From contig CM065805.1 of the NCBI GenBank assembly GCA_033398695.1, positions 167,625,787 to 167,689,786 of the forward strand: a stretch of 64,000 bases of DNA. The letters run 5' to 3'. This DNA comes from Orobanche coerulescens (lineage: Eukaryota > Streptophyta > Magnoliopsida > Lamiales > Orobanchaceae). A model generated the notes under the pieces. It made no database searches, was not told the DNA's origin, and saw only the letters and a list, made by a program, of their open reading frames with translations. Positions 11,183 to 22,069 of this stretch are shown here, piece after piece; the stretch's first letter is position 1; every line of letters begins with the position of its first letter. The position numbers and the translations under genes were made by a program.

Positions 11183-12805
11183 ATGACAATGAACCCACTC
11201 GTTATACTACTTGAAAAGAACGTCCTGACTGGTCCGAACTATGTGGACTGGCTTCGGAACTTGAGGATTGTCCTAACTATGGAAATGCTGGGATACGTCT
11301 TGGAGGCGGACATCCCAGCGGCTCCTACAAGAACCCGAGCCAATCAGGAAGATGTCGATGCCCATGAGAAATGGGTAAAAGAAGACATAAGAGTGTGAGG
11401 GTACATGTTAGGCTCAATGACCAATGAGCTTCAACGTGCCCATGAAAAGATGACATCTTCACGAGCCATCTTAGCGCACCTTGCTGAGCTCTATGGAGAG
11501 CATAGCCGAACTGCTAGATATGAGATATCAAAGCAATTATTCGGCACCAGGATGAAGGAAGGAGAGAGGGTTGGGGACCATGTCCTCAAGATGATCTCGA
11601 TGATTGAGAGATTGGAAGCTCTTGATTTTCAGATGCATGCATCTCTCCAAACTGACCTTATCCTGCAGTCACTTCCTGACTCCTTTTCACAATTTGTCAT
11701 GAACTTCAACTGCAATGAGATTGCATGTAACTTAGCTTGGCTAATGAACAAATTGACGACTGCCCATTCTCAGATGAAGACAAAGGGAAAGGGATCTGCA
11801 CTTGTGATTTCTTCTGGGACTTGGAAGTCCAAGAATAAGAAGAAAAAGAACAAGAAGCAGTTAGGTCCAATAGCCAAGATTGACAAGGGAAAGGGCAAGG
11901 CCCCAATGGTTCAAAAGAGCAAGGGGGCCAAGAAAATGGATGTATGCCTCAACTGCGGTGAGCTAGGCCACTGGAAGAGGTACTGTCCAAAGCTTGACCG
12001 TAATGCGCCTTCAGGTACAGAACTACTAGTTTTAGAAACAAATTGTTCTGTAACTGTATATTCTACTTCTTGGATACTTGATTCCGGTGCGAGTTCTCAC
12101 ATTTGTACAATGAATTAGGATCTGGAACGAAGTAGGAAGCTGGATTCAGGGGAGGTGATGGTCACCGTCGGAAGTGGGCATAGTGTTGAGGCTTCTGATA
12201 TCGGATCCCTTATGTTGGATTTAGAATCTGGTTTTATTCTTACTTTAGATGATGTACTTGTTTTGCCCAAGGGGCACAAGAATATTGTATCAATTCCGGT
12301 CATGGACCGAAAGGGATTTCACTTCTTTATTGGAGATGGGTCCTCTCGTATTTATTTCAGAAATAAATTGGTTGGTACTGCTACATTATTAAATGGTTTG
12401 TACCATTTAAATTTAAAGAATAAAACAACTGTGAACACTATAACTAGGAAGCGTGGTAGGGATTAAACGAACCAAGAACTTAAGTGGCATCTTAGACCTG
12501 GTCATATCGGTCAGACCAAGGTTCATAAAATGGAGAAAGATGGGCTTACAGGTCCATTGGGATCAGATCCCTATCCAACTTGTGAATCTTTCCTTCAAGG
12601 CAAAATGACTAAGTTACCCTTCGCAGGGACTTTTGAAAGAGCTACTGAAAAACTTGGATTTATCCATACCGACGTCTGTGGCCCTTTTGAAGTGGCACGA
12701 GACGGCTTTCAATATTTCATTACATTCACTGATGACCATACCAGGTATGGATTCGTGTACTTAATGAAACATAAGTCTGAAGCTTTTGATAAATTCAAGG
12801 TCTAG
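11183..12805 (+). pseudogene. Copia gag-protease-integrase, one frame with stops
   Basis: One reading frame runs through the whole stretch, broken only by in-frame stops at 11396 (TGA), 12116 (TAG) and 12464 (TAA). It starts with a copia gag (LTGPNYVDWLRNLRIVL) and reaches a zinc knuckle CLNCGELGHWKRYC near 11946-11987. Protease follows with WILDSGASSHIC near 12075, then the pre-integrase region KWHLRPGHIG, and finally the start of the integrase core (GFIHTDVCGPF, first catalytic Asp). Homology ends after SEAFDKFK at about 12800, where the Tat-like composite is joined. Reverse transcriptase and RNaseH are absent. All three stops could be C-to-T changes of CGA, CAG or CAA codons. Confidence 0.9.
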
Positions 12806-13762
12806 TGTCAGAGGGAACATTCGGCACCGGGTCGCGTCCGATGCCCCACACCCGGTCATGTAGATGTTGAACTTCATTAGGTGCGTCTGGGGGTCCGATC
12901 GCCCCTCGTACATGGGTGTTTGCGGGGGAGCGATCTGTCTTTGCCGCACGGGGCGAGCTCGATGTCGATCGCGAGCGGCTCGCTCGGCTCGGCGATTGTC
13001 TTCATGGCGCCTGCCCCGGATTGCAGGAGCGCCTTCACGTCGTCGAGCTGACGTTGCAATGCGGCAATCGCCGTGGCTCGGCTGCTTGCTGATCGGCTTT
13101 GGGAGCGGGGGCCGAGGCGATCGTGTGCGATCTCGGACTCGGCTGCCGCCCGACCTCGGGAATATGGCGAACGGGAGCCAGACGGCTGGGTTGCCTTCTG
13201 GGAGCCGGGTAGGCCGAGCTCCTGGTGACGGACTCAAACTCCGTCGTCTCGAAGTCAGGCCGGGCGCCCGGTCTCAGTCGGAGTCACCGCCCGAGCGATC
13301 GAGACGAGACGTGCCCCAGTGCCGAGCGCCTCTTCTTGCGGGCGAGAGCCTCACAGCGATCGCTCGGCGATAATGCCTTGTGCTTCGCTTTGACTTCGGC
13401 GGGAGGCCGAGGGGTGATAGCGAGGAGGTGCGTCGAGCACTCCGTTGCTCTGAAGGCGGCTATGGCCTCTTCGATCTGCTCATTAGTCCAGGCCGATCGG
13501 CGAGAGGCTCGGGCCGCCGTCCGGGGCGGATCGAGCGTCTCGATCGCGGCCGCCTTCCACCATCGGTGCGGCTCGGACTAGGGCGGAACAGGGGTCCGCC
13601 GGGTGGTCGGCGGCTTTCTTCGACGCGGAGGCTAAGACATGATTTGAAGGATTTCTTTGAAGTGCGGTGAGTGTCACTTCAAGTATTTGCCAGAACAGTG
13701 AGTGTTCTTGGGACGGTAGGAATAAAAATTTGAGGTTGGATCCCCCTTCTTCTAGCGCCAAT
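12800..13762 (-). pseudogene. gag: Inverted Tat-like gag leader fragment
   Basis: Read on the minus strand from the primer site (CTAGCGCCAAT region at 13751-13762), this stretch is a diverged copy of 16548-17575, including the KKAADxPA segment and the FNIYMTGCGASDATRCRMFP segment. It is broken by frameshifts and ends at about 12800 against the copia integrase, where GTCTAGTGTC of gag meets copia sequence. A 60-bp segment present in the plus-strand copy (near 16980-17040) is missing here. It is a relic and not translatable. Confidence 0.8.
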
Positions 13763-14729
13763 TGTTGCCCAAAATATTTATCCGAAGATTAATCTGCTGG
13801 AAGACGGACAACAAACAACAATTGCGGGAGCACTTCCGAGAGAAGATAAATAATACAAGATTTGCGGGTTTGTTAGGCCGGGCTTGAATGCTCTCGCGAG
13901 ATGATATTAATACAAATATTCGTGGATACAAGTATTAATGAGAGAAATCTAAATACAATGAGTGTAAAAGACTCGTTAATCCGGCTCTTGAGCGAAGCTC
14001 GGTGTTCTTCGTCCCGCCGATCGTGCATGCGATGAGAGGCCGGAGAAGTAAGACCGAATGAAAGCATTGCCAAGAGTTGGAGATAGCCAAGTGCAATGTG
14101 TTTTGCTTGTGATGTATCTTTGAAATGCGAGAATGCCGAGAGAGTGCGAAGAATTTCGGTCCTTGGACAAGTCTTTGGGAGCCTTGTATATATAGGGCGG
14201 CCAAGGTCTGTCCTCTGGCGGGCGATCGCCTTCCGGCCATTATAATAATCTGCCGATCGTCTGTGCCAATATTATAATGGGGCGATCACCAGGCCGTCGG
14301 ACAAAAGTCGAGAAGAGGTGGCGCCACTGGGTGGTCAATGAGGAGCCGGCACGCGTCCGAGTCGGCCAACATGCGGCCTACCGGCTTTCGGCGAGAATCA
14401 ATGGTCACATGCGGCCCTACTTGCGGCTTTCGCGGCTTGTCGGTGGTGGAGAGATTCACGCCAGTGTGGTCAATGACCCGAGATTCGCGGATCTTGTCTC
14501 GGCCCTTGCACGTGGTGCCAGTCTTAAGGTTCGGCCTTTGCCGACTGGATGGCCATCGGTGCTGATCGACATGAGGCGGTCGTCTCTAGCTGGTCATCAG
14601 AGATCGCCATCGGCCAGTTGCTGAGGGTCGGCATTTGGTCGGTCACCAAGGGTTGGTCGGCAAGTGCCGAGAGACGGTCGGTCTCCAAGGGTCGGTCGGC
14701 AAGTGCCGAGAGATGATCATCTCCAGTGT
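13763..14729 (-). mobile_element. 5'-truncated Tat-like LTR, minus strand
   Basis: On the minus strand this matches the last ~970 bp of the LTR at 18789-20066: the CTGGTCATCAGAGATCGCC block near 14590, a TATA region near 14190 (TATATATAGG on the plus strand), and the end TATTTTGGGCAACA at 13763. The first ~290 bp of the LTR are missing. At 14729 it passes, after GATGATCATCTCCAG, straight into inverted RT sequence. The adjoining primer site sits at 13744-13762. Confidence 0.82.
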
Positions 14730-16117
14730 CTTTTTCTGTGTGGAAAGATGTGTGTTTTATGTCTTCCTCCGCCATTGGGATTTGATGATATCCGGCGAAG
14801 GCATCCATAAACGACATCATTTCGCAACCTGCCGTGCTATCGACCAGGTGATCGATATGAGGCATCGGGAAGTGATCTTTTGGACATGCCGCGTTGAGGT
14901 CGGTGAAGTCAATGCATAATCTCCGAGGCGATTGGCTTTTTGGCGAGCACCGCGTTAGCGACCTTGTGGTTAAATGCGTGGCTACTCCGATCAATTTGTT
15001 GTTGAGTAACTTCTGGACTTCTATGTCGAGCGCCGCGTATTTCTCGGCACCGAACTTCCTACGCTTCTGGTGAACAGGCTTCATTGCCCGGTCGATCTTC
15101 AGATAATGGCAAGCGTGTTCGGGACTTATGCCAACCATATCTTGATGCGACCAGGCAAAGACTCCGATGTTCCTACGTAGCAAGTTGATCAGATCCCCCT
15201 TTAATTCGTGGTCGATGCTTGCGCCGATCTGTACTTCCCGTTCTGGATGATCCGGATCCATCGTAATACTTTCCAACTCTTCGACAGCCACGGTCGCCTC
15301 TCGTTTGGTACGATCTCCGGACTCGGTCCTTAGATCGGTGTCGAGACTTGGCTCGAAACCGATCCTTGGCTCGATGTCGTCCGTCAATTGATGAGAGATG
15401 GCGTCCCCTGAGTCGGGTTGGAATGAAATGTTAGGCTCGTCGATCTCCATGGGTTGATCGTCGGTCGCTTCAATGTTACATATGGTACGGGAAGTATTGA
15501 AAGAAGTAACAACATAGGAGTAATTCAAACATCTCTTTGCCATTAGTTGATCTCCTTTTACAGTACCGACCGTCCCATCGGCAGTGGGGAATTTGATACA
15601 GTAAAAGAAAGATGAGGCGACCGCCTCAAAGGTTTCTAAAAAGGGGCGACCTAGGAACCCATTATAGATGCTGGGCCTATCTATGATTACAAAGCTTAGG
15701 TTCGTAGTAATCCTAACCTTGGGATCATAAAAGCATACTAGCTCAACGGAGAGCTTGATCCTCCCGTAGGCTTGGACTGTGTTGTCGCCGAACCCTTGGA
15801 GCACGGTGTCGAAAGGCTTGATGAATTTGATTAAGTTGCCGAGTTGGTCTAGGGCGGATTTGAATATGATGTTGCAAAAACTCCCATTGTCGACCAACAC
15901 GCGATCGACCGTCTTCCCAAGGATGCAAGCGGAGATTACTAGTGCATCCTCTTTGGGACATTGCACTCCCTCCCTGTCCTTGTTGGAAAAGGTGATGAGC
16001 GCGTCTCTTGAGATGGTCGGCTCCGGAGGTACTACTACATGGACTTCGGCGAAAGCCCTCAGCTCGGCTTTTCGCTTTCTGTTTGACAGGGTGGAAACCG
16101 GGGAAAGGCCCCCGAGG
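14730..16117 (-). pseudogene. Tat-like protease and truncated reverse transcriptase
   Basis: On the minus strand an open frame encodes a Tat-type protease, with RVLVDNGSFCNIIF (DNG in place of DTG/DSG, as is usual in this clade) and GFLGRPFLETF. A linker and the reverse transcriptase front half follow: VHQKRRKFGAEKYAALDIEV, CIDFTDLNAACPKDHFP and SFMDAFAGYHQIPMAEED. The frame then runs into LTR sequence at 14729, before the YxDD active site, so no enzyme can be made. At the other end (16117) the frame continues backwards into the LTR end, which supplies an artificial N-terminus (MPRVGDSQVQ). The junction lies in a shared GGCTCCCA word, which suggests joining at microhomology. Confidence 0.88.
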
Positions 16118-16547
16118 CTCCCACCACTTGTCCAAGGACCGAAATTCTTCTGCACTCTCTGGCATTCTCGCATTTCAGCATACATCACAAGCAAAACACA
16201 TTGCACTTGGCTATCTCCAACTCTTGGCAACAGCTTTCATTTGGTCTTACTTCTCCCGGCCTCTCTCATCAGACAGACGATCGGCGGGGACGAAGAACAC
16301 CGAGCTTCGCTCAAGAGCCGGATTAACAGAGTCTTTTTACACTCATTGTATTTAGTTTTCTCTCATTAATACTTGTATCCAGGAATATTTGTATTAATAT
16401 CATCTCGCGAGAGCATTCAAGCCCGGGCCTAACAAACCCAGCAAATCTTGTATTATTTATCTTCTTTCGGAAGTGCTCCCGCAATTGTTGTTTGTTGTCC
16501 GTCTTCCAGCAGTATTAATCTTCGGATAAATATTTTGGGCAACAACA
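16118..16547 (+). mobile_element. Partial Tat-like LTR (R-U5 end), plus strand
   Basis: This matches the last ~430 bp of the LTR at 18789-20066 almost base for base, ending TATTTTGGGCAACAACA. It is followed by TTGGCGCTAGAAGAAGG (16549-16565), the primer site that marks the start of the plus-strand internal region. Its upstream two thirds are replaced by the inverted protease-RT block. Confidence 0.85.
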
Positions 16548-17716
16548 ATTGGCGCTAGAAGAAGGGGGATCCAACCCTCAAATTTTTATACCTACCGTCC
16601 CGAAGAACACTCACTGTTCTCGGGGCAGATACTTGAAGTGACACTCACTGCACTTCAAAGAAATCCTTCAGAAATCATGTCTTCCGCCTCCGCGTCGAAG
16701 AAAGCCGCTGACCAGCCAGCCAGACCCCCTGTTCCGTCCCAGTCCGAGCCGCAGCCGATGGTGGAAGGCAGCCGCCGCGGTCAGAGACGCTCGATCCCGT
16801 CCCGGGACGGCGGCCCGAGCCTCTCGCTCGATCAGTTCCGGACCAATGAGCAAATCGAAGAGGCCATAGCCGCCCTTCAGGAGCGACAGAGTGCTCTCGA
16901 CGCACCTCCTGCTATCACCCCCTCGGCCGCCTGCCGGAAGTCAAAGCGGAAGCACAAGGCATTACTGGCCGAGCAATCGCCAGGTAGAAGGGCGTTAAGC
17001 TTCTTTACTTGTAAGTAGATTTCAAAATTCACTATAGTTGGAACCTCTCGCCCGCAAGAAGAGGCGCTCGGCAGCCGGGGCACGTCTGTCTTCGATCGCC
17101 TGGGCAGTGACCCGACCTGGCGACCGGGGCAGTCCGGCCCCAGCTACGAGACGACGGAGTTTGAGTCCGTCACCAGGAGCTCGGCCTACCCGGCTCCCAG
17201 AAGGCAACCGGCCCGCTCCCGCTCGCCATATTCCCGAGGTCGGCAGCAGCGGAGTCCGGAGATCGGTACACGATCGCCTCGGCCCCCGCTCCCAAAGCCG
17301 ATCAGCAAGCAGCCGAGCCACAGCGATTGCCGCATTGCAACGTCAGCTCGACGACGTGAAGGCGCTCCTGCAATCCGGCAGCGCCATGAAGACGATCGCC
17401 GAGCCGAGCGAGCCGCCGCGATCGACATCGAGCTCGCCCCCGTGCGGACAGATCGCTCCCGCAAACACCCATGTACGAGGGGCGATCGGACCCCGACGCA
17501 CCTAAGGAAGTTCAACATCTACATGACCGGGTGTGGGGCATCGGACGCGACCCGGTGCCGAATGTTCCCTCGACACTAGACGACCTCGCCCACCGGTGGT
17601 ACACCTCATTGCCACCTCGGTCCATTGGCTCCTTTAACGAGTGGCGCACGTCTTCACGAACACTTCGCCACTCGCAGTCGTCGCCTGAAGGTCGCCGCAT
17701 GATGCGAATCAAGTAG
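16548..17716 (+). pseudogene. gag: Tat-like gag, degenerate
   Basis: After the primer site, open stretches in shifting frames encode a gag leader (MSSASASKKAADQPA near 16678 and a QIEEAIAALQERQSAL helix near 16855), an Arg/Ser/Pro-rich middle (17038-17460) and the capsid-type core. The core is seen as CGASDATRC (reading near 17530) and HRWYTSLPPRSIGSFNEW near 17590-17645, the most conserved part of plant retrotransposon gag. Several frameshifts and a stop after 17000 make it non-functional. Only the plus-strand copy keeps the WYTSLPP block. Confidence 0.8.
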
Positions 17717-18788
17717 GGAGAATAAGAGTCGACTCGGACTACATCGGCCAGGGTAGACGGGATCATCCTCACCGGCGAGCCCGTAGCGATGAGACCGCCC
17801 TCTACGCGGTCTAGGAGGATTTCGGGGTTTTTCGCCTATGTTCGGGCATCTCACGAAGAACCAACCTACAACCTACGCAGCCTTCCGGCTAGAGCGGCAG
17901 ATTTTCCGGCGAGGCAAAGGTTCCTTCTTAGCTCGTGAGCGGCGCGCGATCGGCACCGGATGACGATCTCCCGCCCGATCGCCGATATCGACCTACGAAT
18001 AAAGCGATCGGCGGCCGGCGACGATCGACAAGTCTTCCGCCCGATCGCCGATCATCACGCTACATCATCGGCAACCGGAGGGCACGATCGCCATCTACAC
18101 CGGATTTAACATGAGGAACTAAGGCTCGCGATCGCCTCCACCGCACATCATAAAGCCATGGCCCCGCGATCGATGGAACCGCCGCCCGGCCACGCAAGGT
18201 CCCTTTCGGCCGAGATCGCCTGCCCTTCGTTTAAATACGAGGCCGGCGTAGTCTAAGGGCTCTCCAACATTAATCAGTGGACATATGCCACAACCCCCGT
18301 CTCAACGTACACCGTCGAGGTCGGCCATCTCCATGGCTGGCCGAGGTGGAAGCAGAGCTAACAAGCCGCGGGCGTGGAGTTGATTCATCCGACGCTGCCC
18401 CGCGCAAGGACTCCTCTAGACCGAGACTGCACGCCCTTCGTTTAAATACGAGGCGAGGCGCAGCCTAACAGAGGACCCTCATAATAAAGTGAGTCACGAG
18501 ACACTCAATGTCTTCGCGCACCAAGACACGGTCATGGAGTCGGTCCATCGATCTCCGCGACTATGCACGATTCCTCAAACAAGCGAAACCACCAAGTTTC
18601 CGAGGGGGATCGGCCAATGTTGTTTTTTGCAGGTACAAGACCGAAAGATAGCTAGCCAATCGACCACGATAGCCCAAGTCCGAATCCTAAGTCAGCTCAG
18701 CAAGATCGCTCGTCCTCTTCCTTACACGATCGCCAGCAAGAACCACCTCGCCCCATGTCTTCAACATAGGATCAAGCTGGGGGGCAAT
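17717..18788 (+). other. Degenerate Tat-like internal region and polypurine tract
   Basis: No ORF is supported. The stretch is rich in GATCGCC words and holds two copies of CGTTTAAATACGAGGC (near 18227 and 18438). It ends with the polypurine tract AGCTGGGGGGCAAT just before the 3' LTR. Protease, RT and integrase are missing from this strand, so the plus-strand unit alone is a deletion derivative. Confidence 0.65.
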
Positions 18789-20066
18789 TGTTGTGTCAAG
18801 AATTAACACTTTCCGATCGGCGATCGCCTCGGAGGTCGGGCGACCGAGTCATTGCCGAGCGACCGAGCCACTGCCGAGCAGCCTAGGCAGAACTGCCGAC
18901 CTCGACCACGCGACCTAAGCCTTAGCCCAACGGACAAGCTAAATCGGCCAACCGAAGGTCCCAGGACAAGTCCCGGTGCCGAGCGATCGACCTCAGATAC
19001 GATCGCCTCTCGGCACTCGGCGACCGACTCCTGGCGACCGTCTAGCGAACGATTCTCCCTCGGCACCTGCCGACCGACCGACTGGAGACGATCATCTCTC
19101 GGCACTTGCCGACCGACCCTTGGAGATCGACCGTCTCTCGGTACTTGCCGACCGACCCTTGGTGACCGACCAAATGCCGACCCTCAGTAACTGGCCGATG
19201 GCGATCTCTGATGACCAGCTAGAGACGACCGCCTCATGTCGATCAGCACCGATGGCCATCCAGTCGGCAAAGGCCGAACCTTAAGACTGGCACCACGTGC
19301 AAGGGCCGAGACAAGATCCGCGAATCTCGGGTCATTGACCACAGCCTGGCAGAATCTCTCCACCAGCTGACAAGCCGCCGAAAGCTGTCAGTAGGGCCGC
19401 ATGTGACCATTGATTCCGCCGAAAGCTGTCAGTAGGGCCGCATGTTGGCCCGACTCGGACGCGTCTTTGGCTCCTCATTGGACCACCCAGTGGCGCCCGG
19501 CCTCTTCCTTCGACTTTTGTCCGACACCAGGTGATCGCCCCATTATAATATTGGCCGTGAGACGATCGCGATTATTATAATGGCGGAAGCGATAGCCCGC
19601 GGAAGAGCGAGGACCATTGCCCCTATATATACAAGGCTCCCAGCACTTGTCCAAGGACCGAAATTCTTCTGCACTCTCTGGCATTCTCGCATTTCAGCAT
19701 ACATCACAAGCAAAACACATTGCACTTGGCTATCTCCAACTCTTGGCAACAGCTTTCATTCGGTCTTACTTCTCCCGGCCTCTCTCATCAGACAGACGAT
19801 CGGCGGGGACGAAGAACACCGAGCTTCGCTCAAGAGCCGGATTAACAGAGTCTTTTTACACTCATTGTATTTAGATTTCTCTCATTAATACTTGTATCCA
19901 CGAATATTTGTATTAATATCATCTCGCGAGAGCATTCAAGCCCGGGCCTAACAAACCCGGCAAATCTTGTATTATTTATCTTCTCTCGGAAGTGCTCCCG
20001 CAATTGTTGTTTGTTGTCCGTCTTCCAGCAGTATTAATCTTCGGATAAATATTTTGGGCTACAACA
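18789..20066 (+). mobile_element. Full 3' LTR of the Tat-like element, 1278 bp
   Basis: The LTR begins TGTTGTGTCAAG right after a polypurine tract and ends TTTTGGGCTACAACA. It carries a TATA box (CTATATATACAAGG at about 19623), a 42-bp period direct repeat (CCGCCGAAAGCTGTCAGTAG near 19376 and 19418) and many GACCGACC/GATCGCC words in U3. It is the reference copy against which the two partial LTRs at 13763-14729 and 16118-16547 are recognised. Confidence 0.88.
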
Positions 20067-20833
20067 GAGCTAAGGCCGTCGAGAGTTCGGATCTCAAGCT
20101 TAAGTTATTAGGGTGGTGGCAGTCGTGGGCGGTATGCCCATCGGCATGTGTATACCAGCGGTATACACCATTGCCACCTCGGAGGTATGGGCTAGAGGTA
20201 TGGTTCAACGGCAAACATTGCCTCGAAGGTATGAAGGAAAGCATGCACTAGAAATAAAAAACAAATAAATAAAATGTGGGAGGTATGAAAAAAGCATGGT
20301 TGCCACTAAAAATGGGTTGGGAGGTATGAAAAAAGTATGAATGAGGTGGAATGATATTATTGGTGGATTTGGGAGGTATGGATGATTTCGGAAGCATGAC
20401 TGCCACCATCCTTATGTGCTTAAATAATACGTAAATGTATCAATATTCCTATTAGGCCCGAATGAGTAATTCTACAATCATATAGCTACAGTGAGACTAC
20501 AATACTCATTTGGTCGATTACGTAATATACTAATATGCTTTTTATGCAAGTATTCATATTATATGATTAAAATAGTGCTCATATTATATGATTACAATAA
20601 TACTCAGTTTGTGGAGCACATGAGTATTATTGTATTCATTTTGTCGAGCACATGAATACTACTACGAGAAAAAAGAAAACATAATTGTCTCTTAACTTTT
20701 CAGCCGCTCGCTTGCCAATTATTCTATTTTGATCCATAACTATCACAGTGTCCAATTTTAGTCAATTTTCGCCTACAAAATGGTAACAACGTTGTTTCGG
20801 ATCATATGTTAATCAAGCTTGAATTTGGGTCAA
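20067..20833. other. Intergenic sequence around a MITE
   Basis: There is no ORF apart from chance ones. Outside the MITE the stretch is AT-rich, with short repeats of an ATATTATATGATTA type (20560-20600) and two related GAGCACATGAGTATTA/GAGCACATGAATACTA words (20615, 20645). Copia integrase does not resume here, so the left flank of the Tat-like composite is not matched on this side. Confidence 0.5.
20111..20411. mobile_element. Tourist-like MITE, 301 bp
   Basis: The inverted ends are GGGTGGTGGCAGTC and its near-complement GACTGCCACCATCC, flanked by a TTA duplication (20108-20110 and 20412-20414). A 3-bp TTA/TAA target is typical of PIF/Harbinger. The inside repeats GGGAGGTATGAAAAAAG-like words and has no transposase. 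Confidence 0.8.
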
Positions 20834-22060
20834 CACTACAAGAAAAACGCAATCAGACAACACTAATCAGACAACAGTCGGTCGAAAAAGTGTTGGCTGA
20901 AATTAACAGATAACGGTTTATTTTTATCCTCGAAAAAATATTGTAATCCAAGTACATTACAACGGTTTAAAAATCATTGTCTAGAAAAACCAATCAGACA
21001 AGACTTTTTGTCAGTGGTGTTGTACAAACTCGAAGGATTAGACAACCGTTTTAAAAATATATTGTGGGAATTAGCTTAAGACAAAGCCACGTTAAACCGT
21101 TGTTGAAATAAGACAAGTGTTTTTAACTATGCTTGTTGTATTACATTTCACACAACGTGTCATAAAACGGGTTTGTATATTAAACCGTTGTCTTCAACAC
21201 TTTCATACAAGCTTTTGTAAATTCAAACTGTTGTCATAAACTTATTTATACAAGCGTTTTATAAATAAACTGTTGTCTGCTGTGACAGCACGTGATTTAT
21301 TTCTCTCTCTGTGTGTATTTATTTGTGTAGTGTTACTCTTTCTCTCTCTGTGTGTATTTATAAATAAACTGTTGTCTGGCTTCCTTTGTTAGCTGAGAAA
21401 ACCTGAATATGTGTAATGTTACTCTTTCTCTCTCTGTGTGTATTTATTTCTCTCTCTCTAAAATATTGTAATCTCAGAATTATGCTTAACCTTTGAAGAA
21501 AAGGTTTCTCCCCGATTTATAGAAGGGAGGGCCGTCTGTCCTTAAGATCGTTTCCTGATTTTAGGGAAGATCCCGGATATTCAGGGATTCAGGCTGCAAT
21601 TTCCCATCCCTGGATATCCGGGATTGGGACTATGGTTTACCAGTCCCTGATTCTTTGGGATTCTGTCAGGTAGGTCAAGATTTACCTTTTCGAGAGCTCA
21701 ACCTTCATGAGCCCGGCGATTCCCGACCCCGGGTATGACTTGGCAGGTCGATTCATATTATAAAGGGCCACTTAGGTCGGGACACTCTTATCTAAGTCCA
21801 TAGGTCGGCGAGGCCTCTGAGGTCGGCACACTCTTATCTGAGGCTATAGGTCGGCGAGACCTCTTAGGTGGACACACTCTTATTTGAGTCCATAGGTCTG
21901 CGAGACCTATTAGGTCGGCACACTCTTATTTGAGTCCATATGTCGGACTTAATTCGTTTAGGTCTCCCCTCATTTATTCAGATATCGGTACGCCGGTTTA
22001 TATTGGGCTTCTTTACCGGGTTTTTAGGAAGCATACATTTGTCGTCCTATCAACTAGTTA
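20834..22060. repeat. CACTA left subterminal region and foreign patch
   Basis: Bases 20834-21460 hold repeated AACCGTTGT / CAGACAA words and a duplicated TCTCTCTGTGTGTATTTAT segment (near 21303, 21342 and 21430). From about 21490 the composition changes to a GC-richer sequence with about four copies of a 62-bp-type unit containing GTCGGCACACTCTTAT (21770-21955). This patch resembles a fragment of another LTR but was not identified. No gene is seen. Confidence 0.6.
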
Positions 22061-22069
22061 CGACTATGA

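Larger units (their letters stand above)
12800..20066. mobile_element. Rearranged Tat-like Ty3/gypsy composite
   Basis: This is a block of Tat-like pieces in mixed orientation. It consists of gag on the minus strand (12800-13762), a 5'-truncated LTR on the minus strand (13763-14729), protease-RT on the minus strand (14730-16117), an LTR end on the plus strand (16118-16547), gag on the plus strand (16548-17716), degenerate internal sequence (to 18788) and a full 3' LTR (18789-20066). The two gag pieces are inverted copies of each other about 2.8 kb apart. The left edge is a gag fragment and not an LTR, and no target duplication was found, so it is not a simple insertion. Confidence 0.8.

Noticed and set aside
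14277..14624. 115-residue plus-strand ORF
   Set aside because: Lies inside the inverted Tat-like LTR; its complement is LTR sequence also present at 19080-19520.
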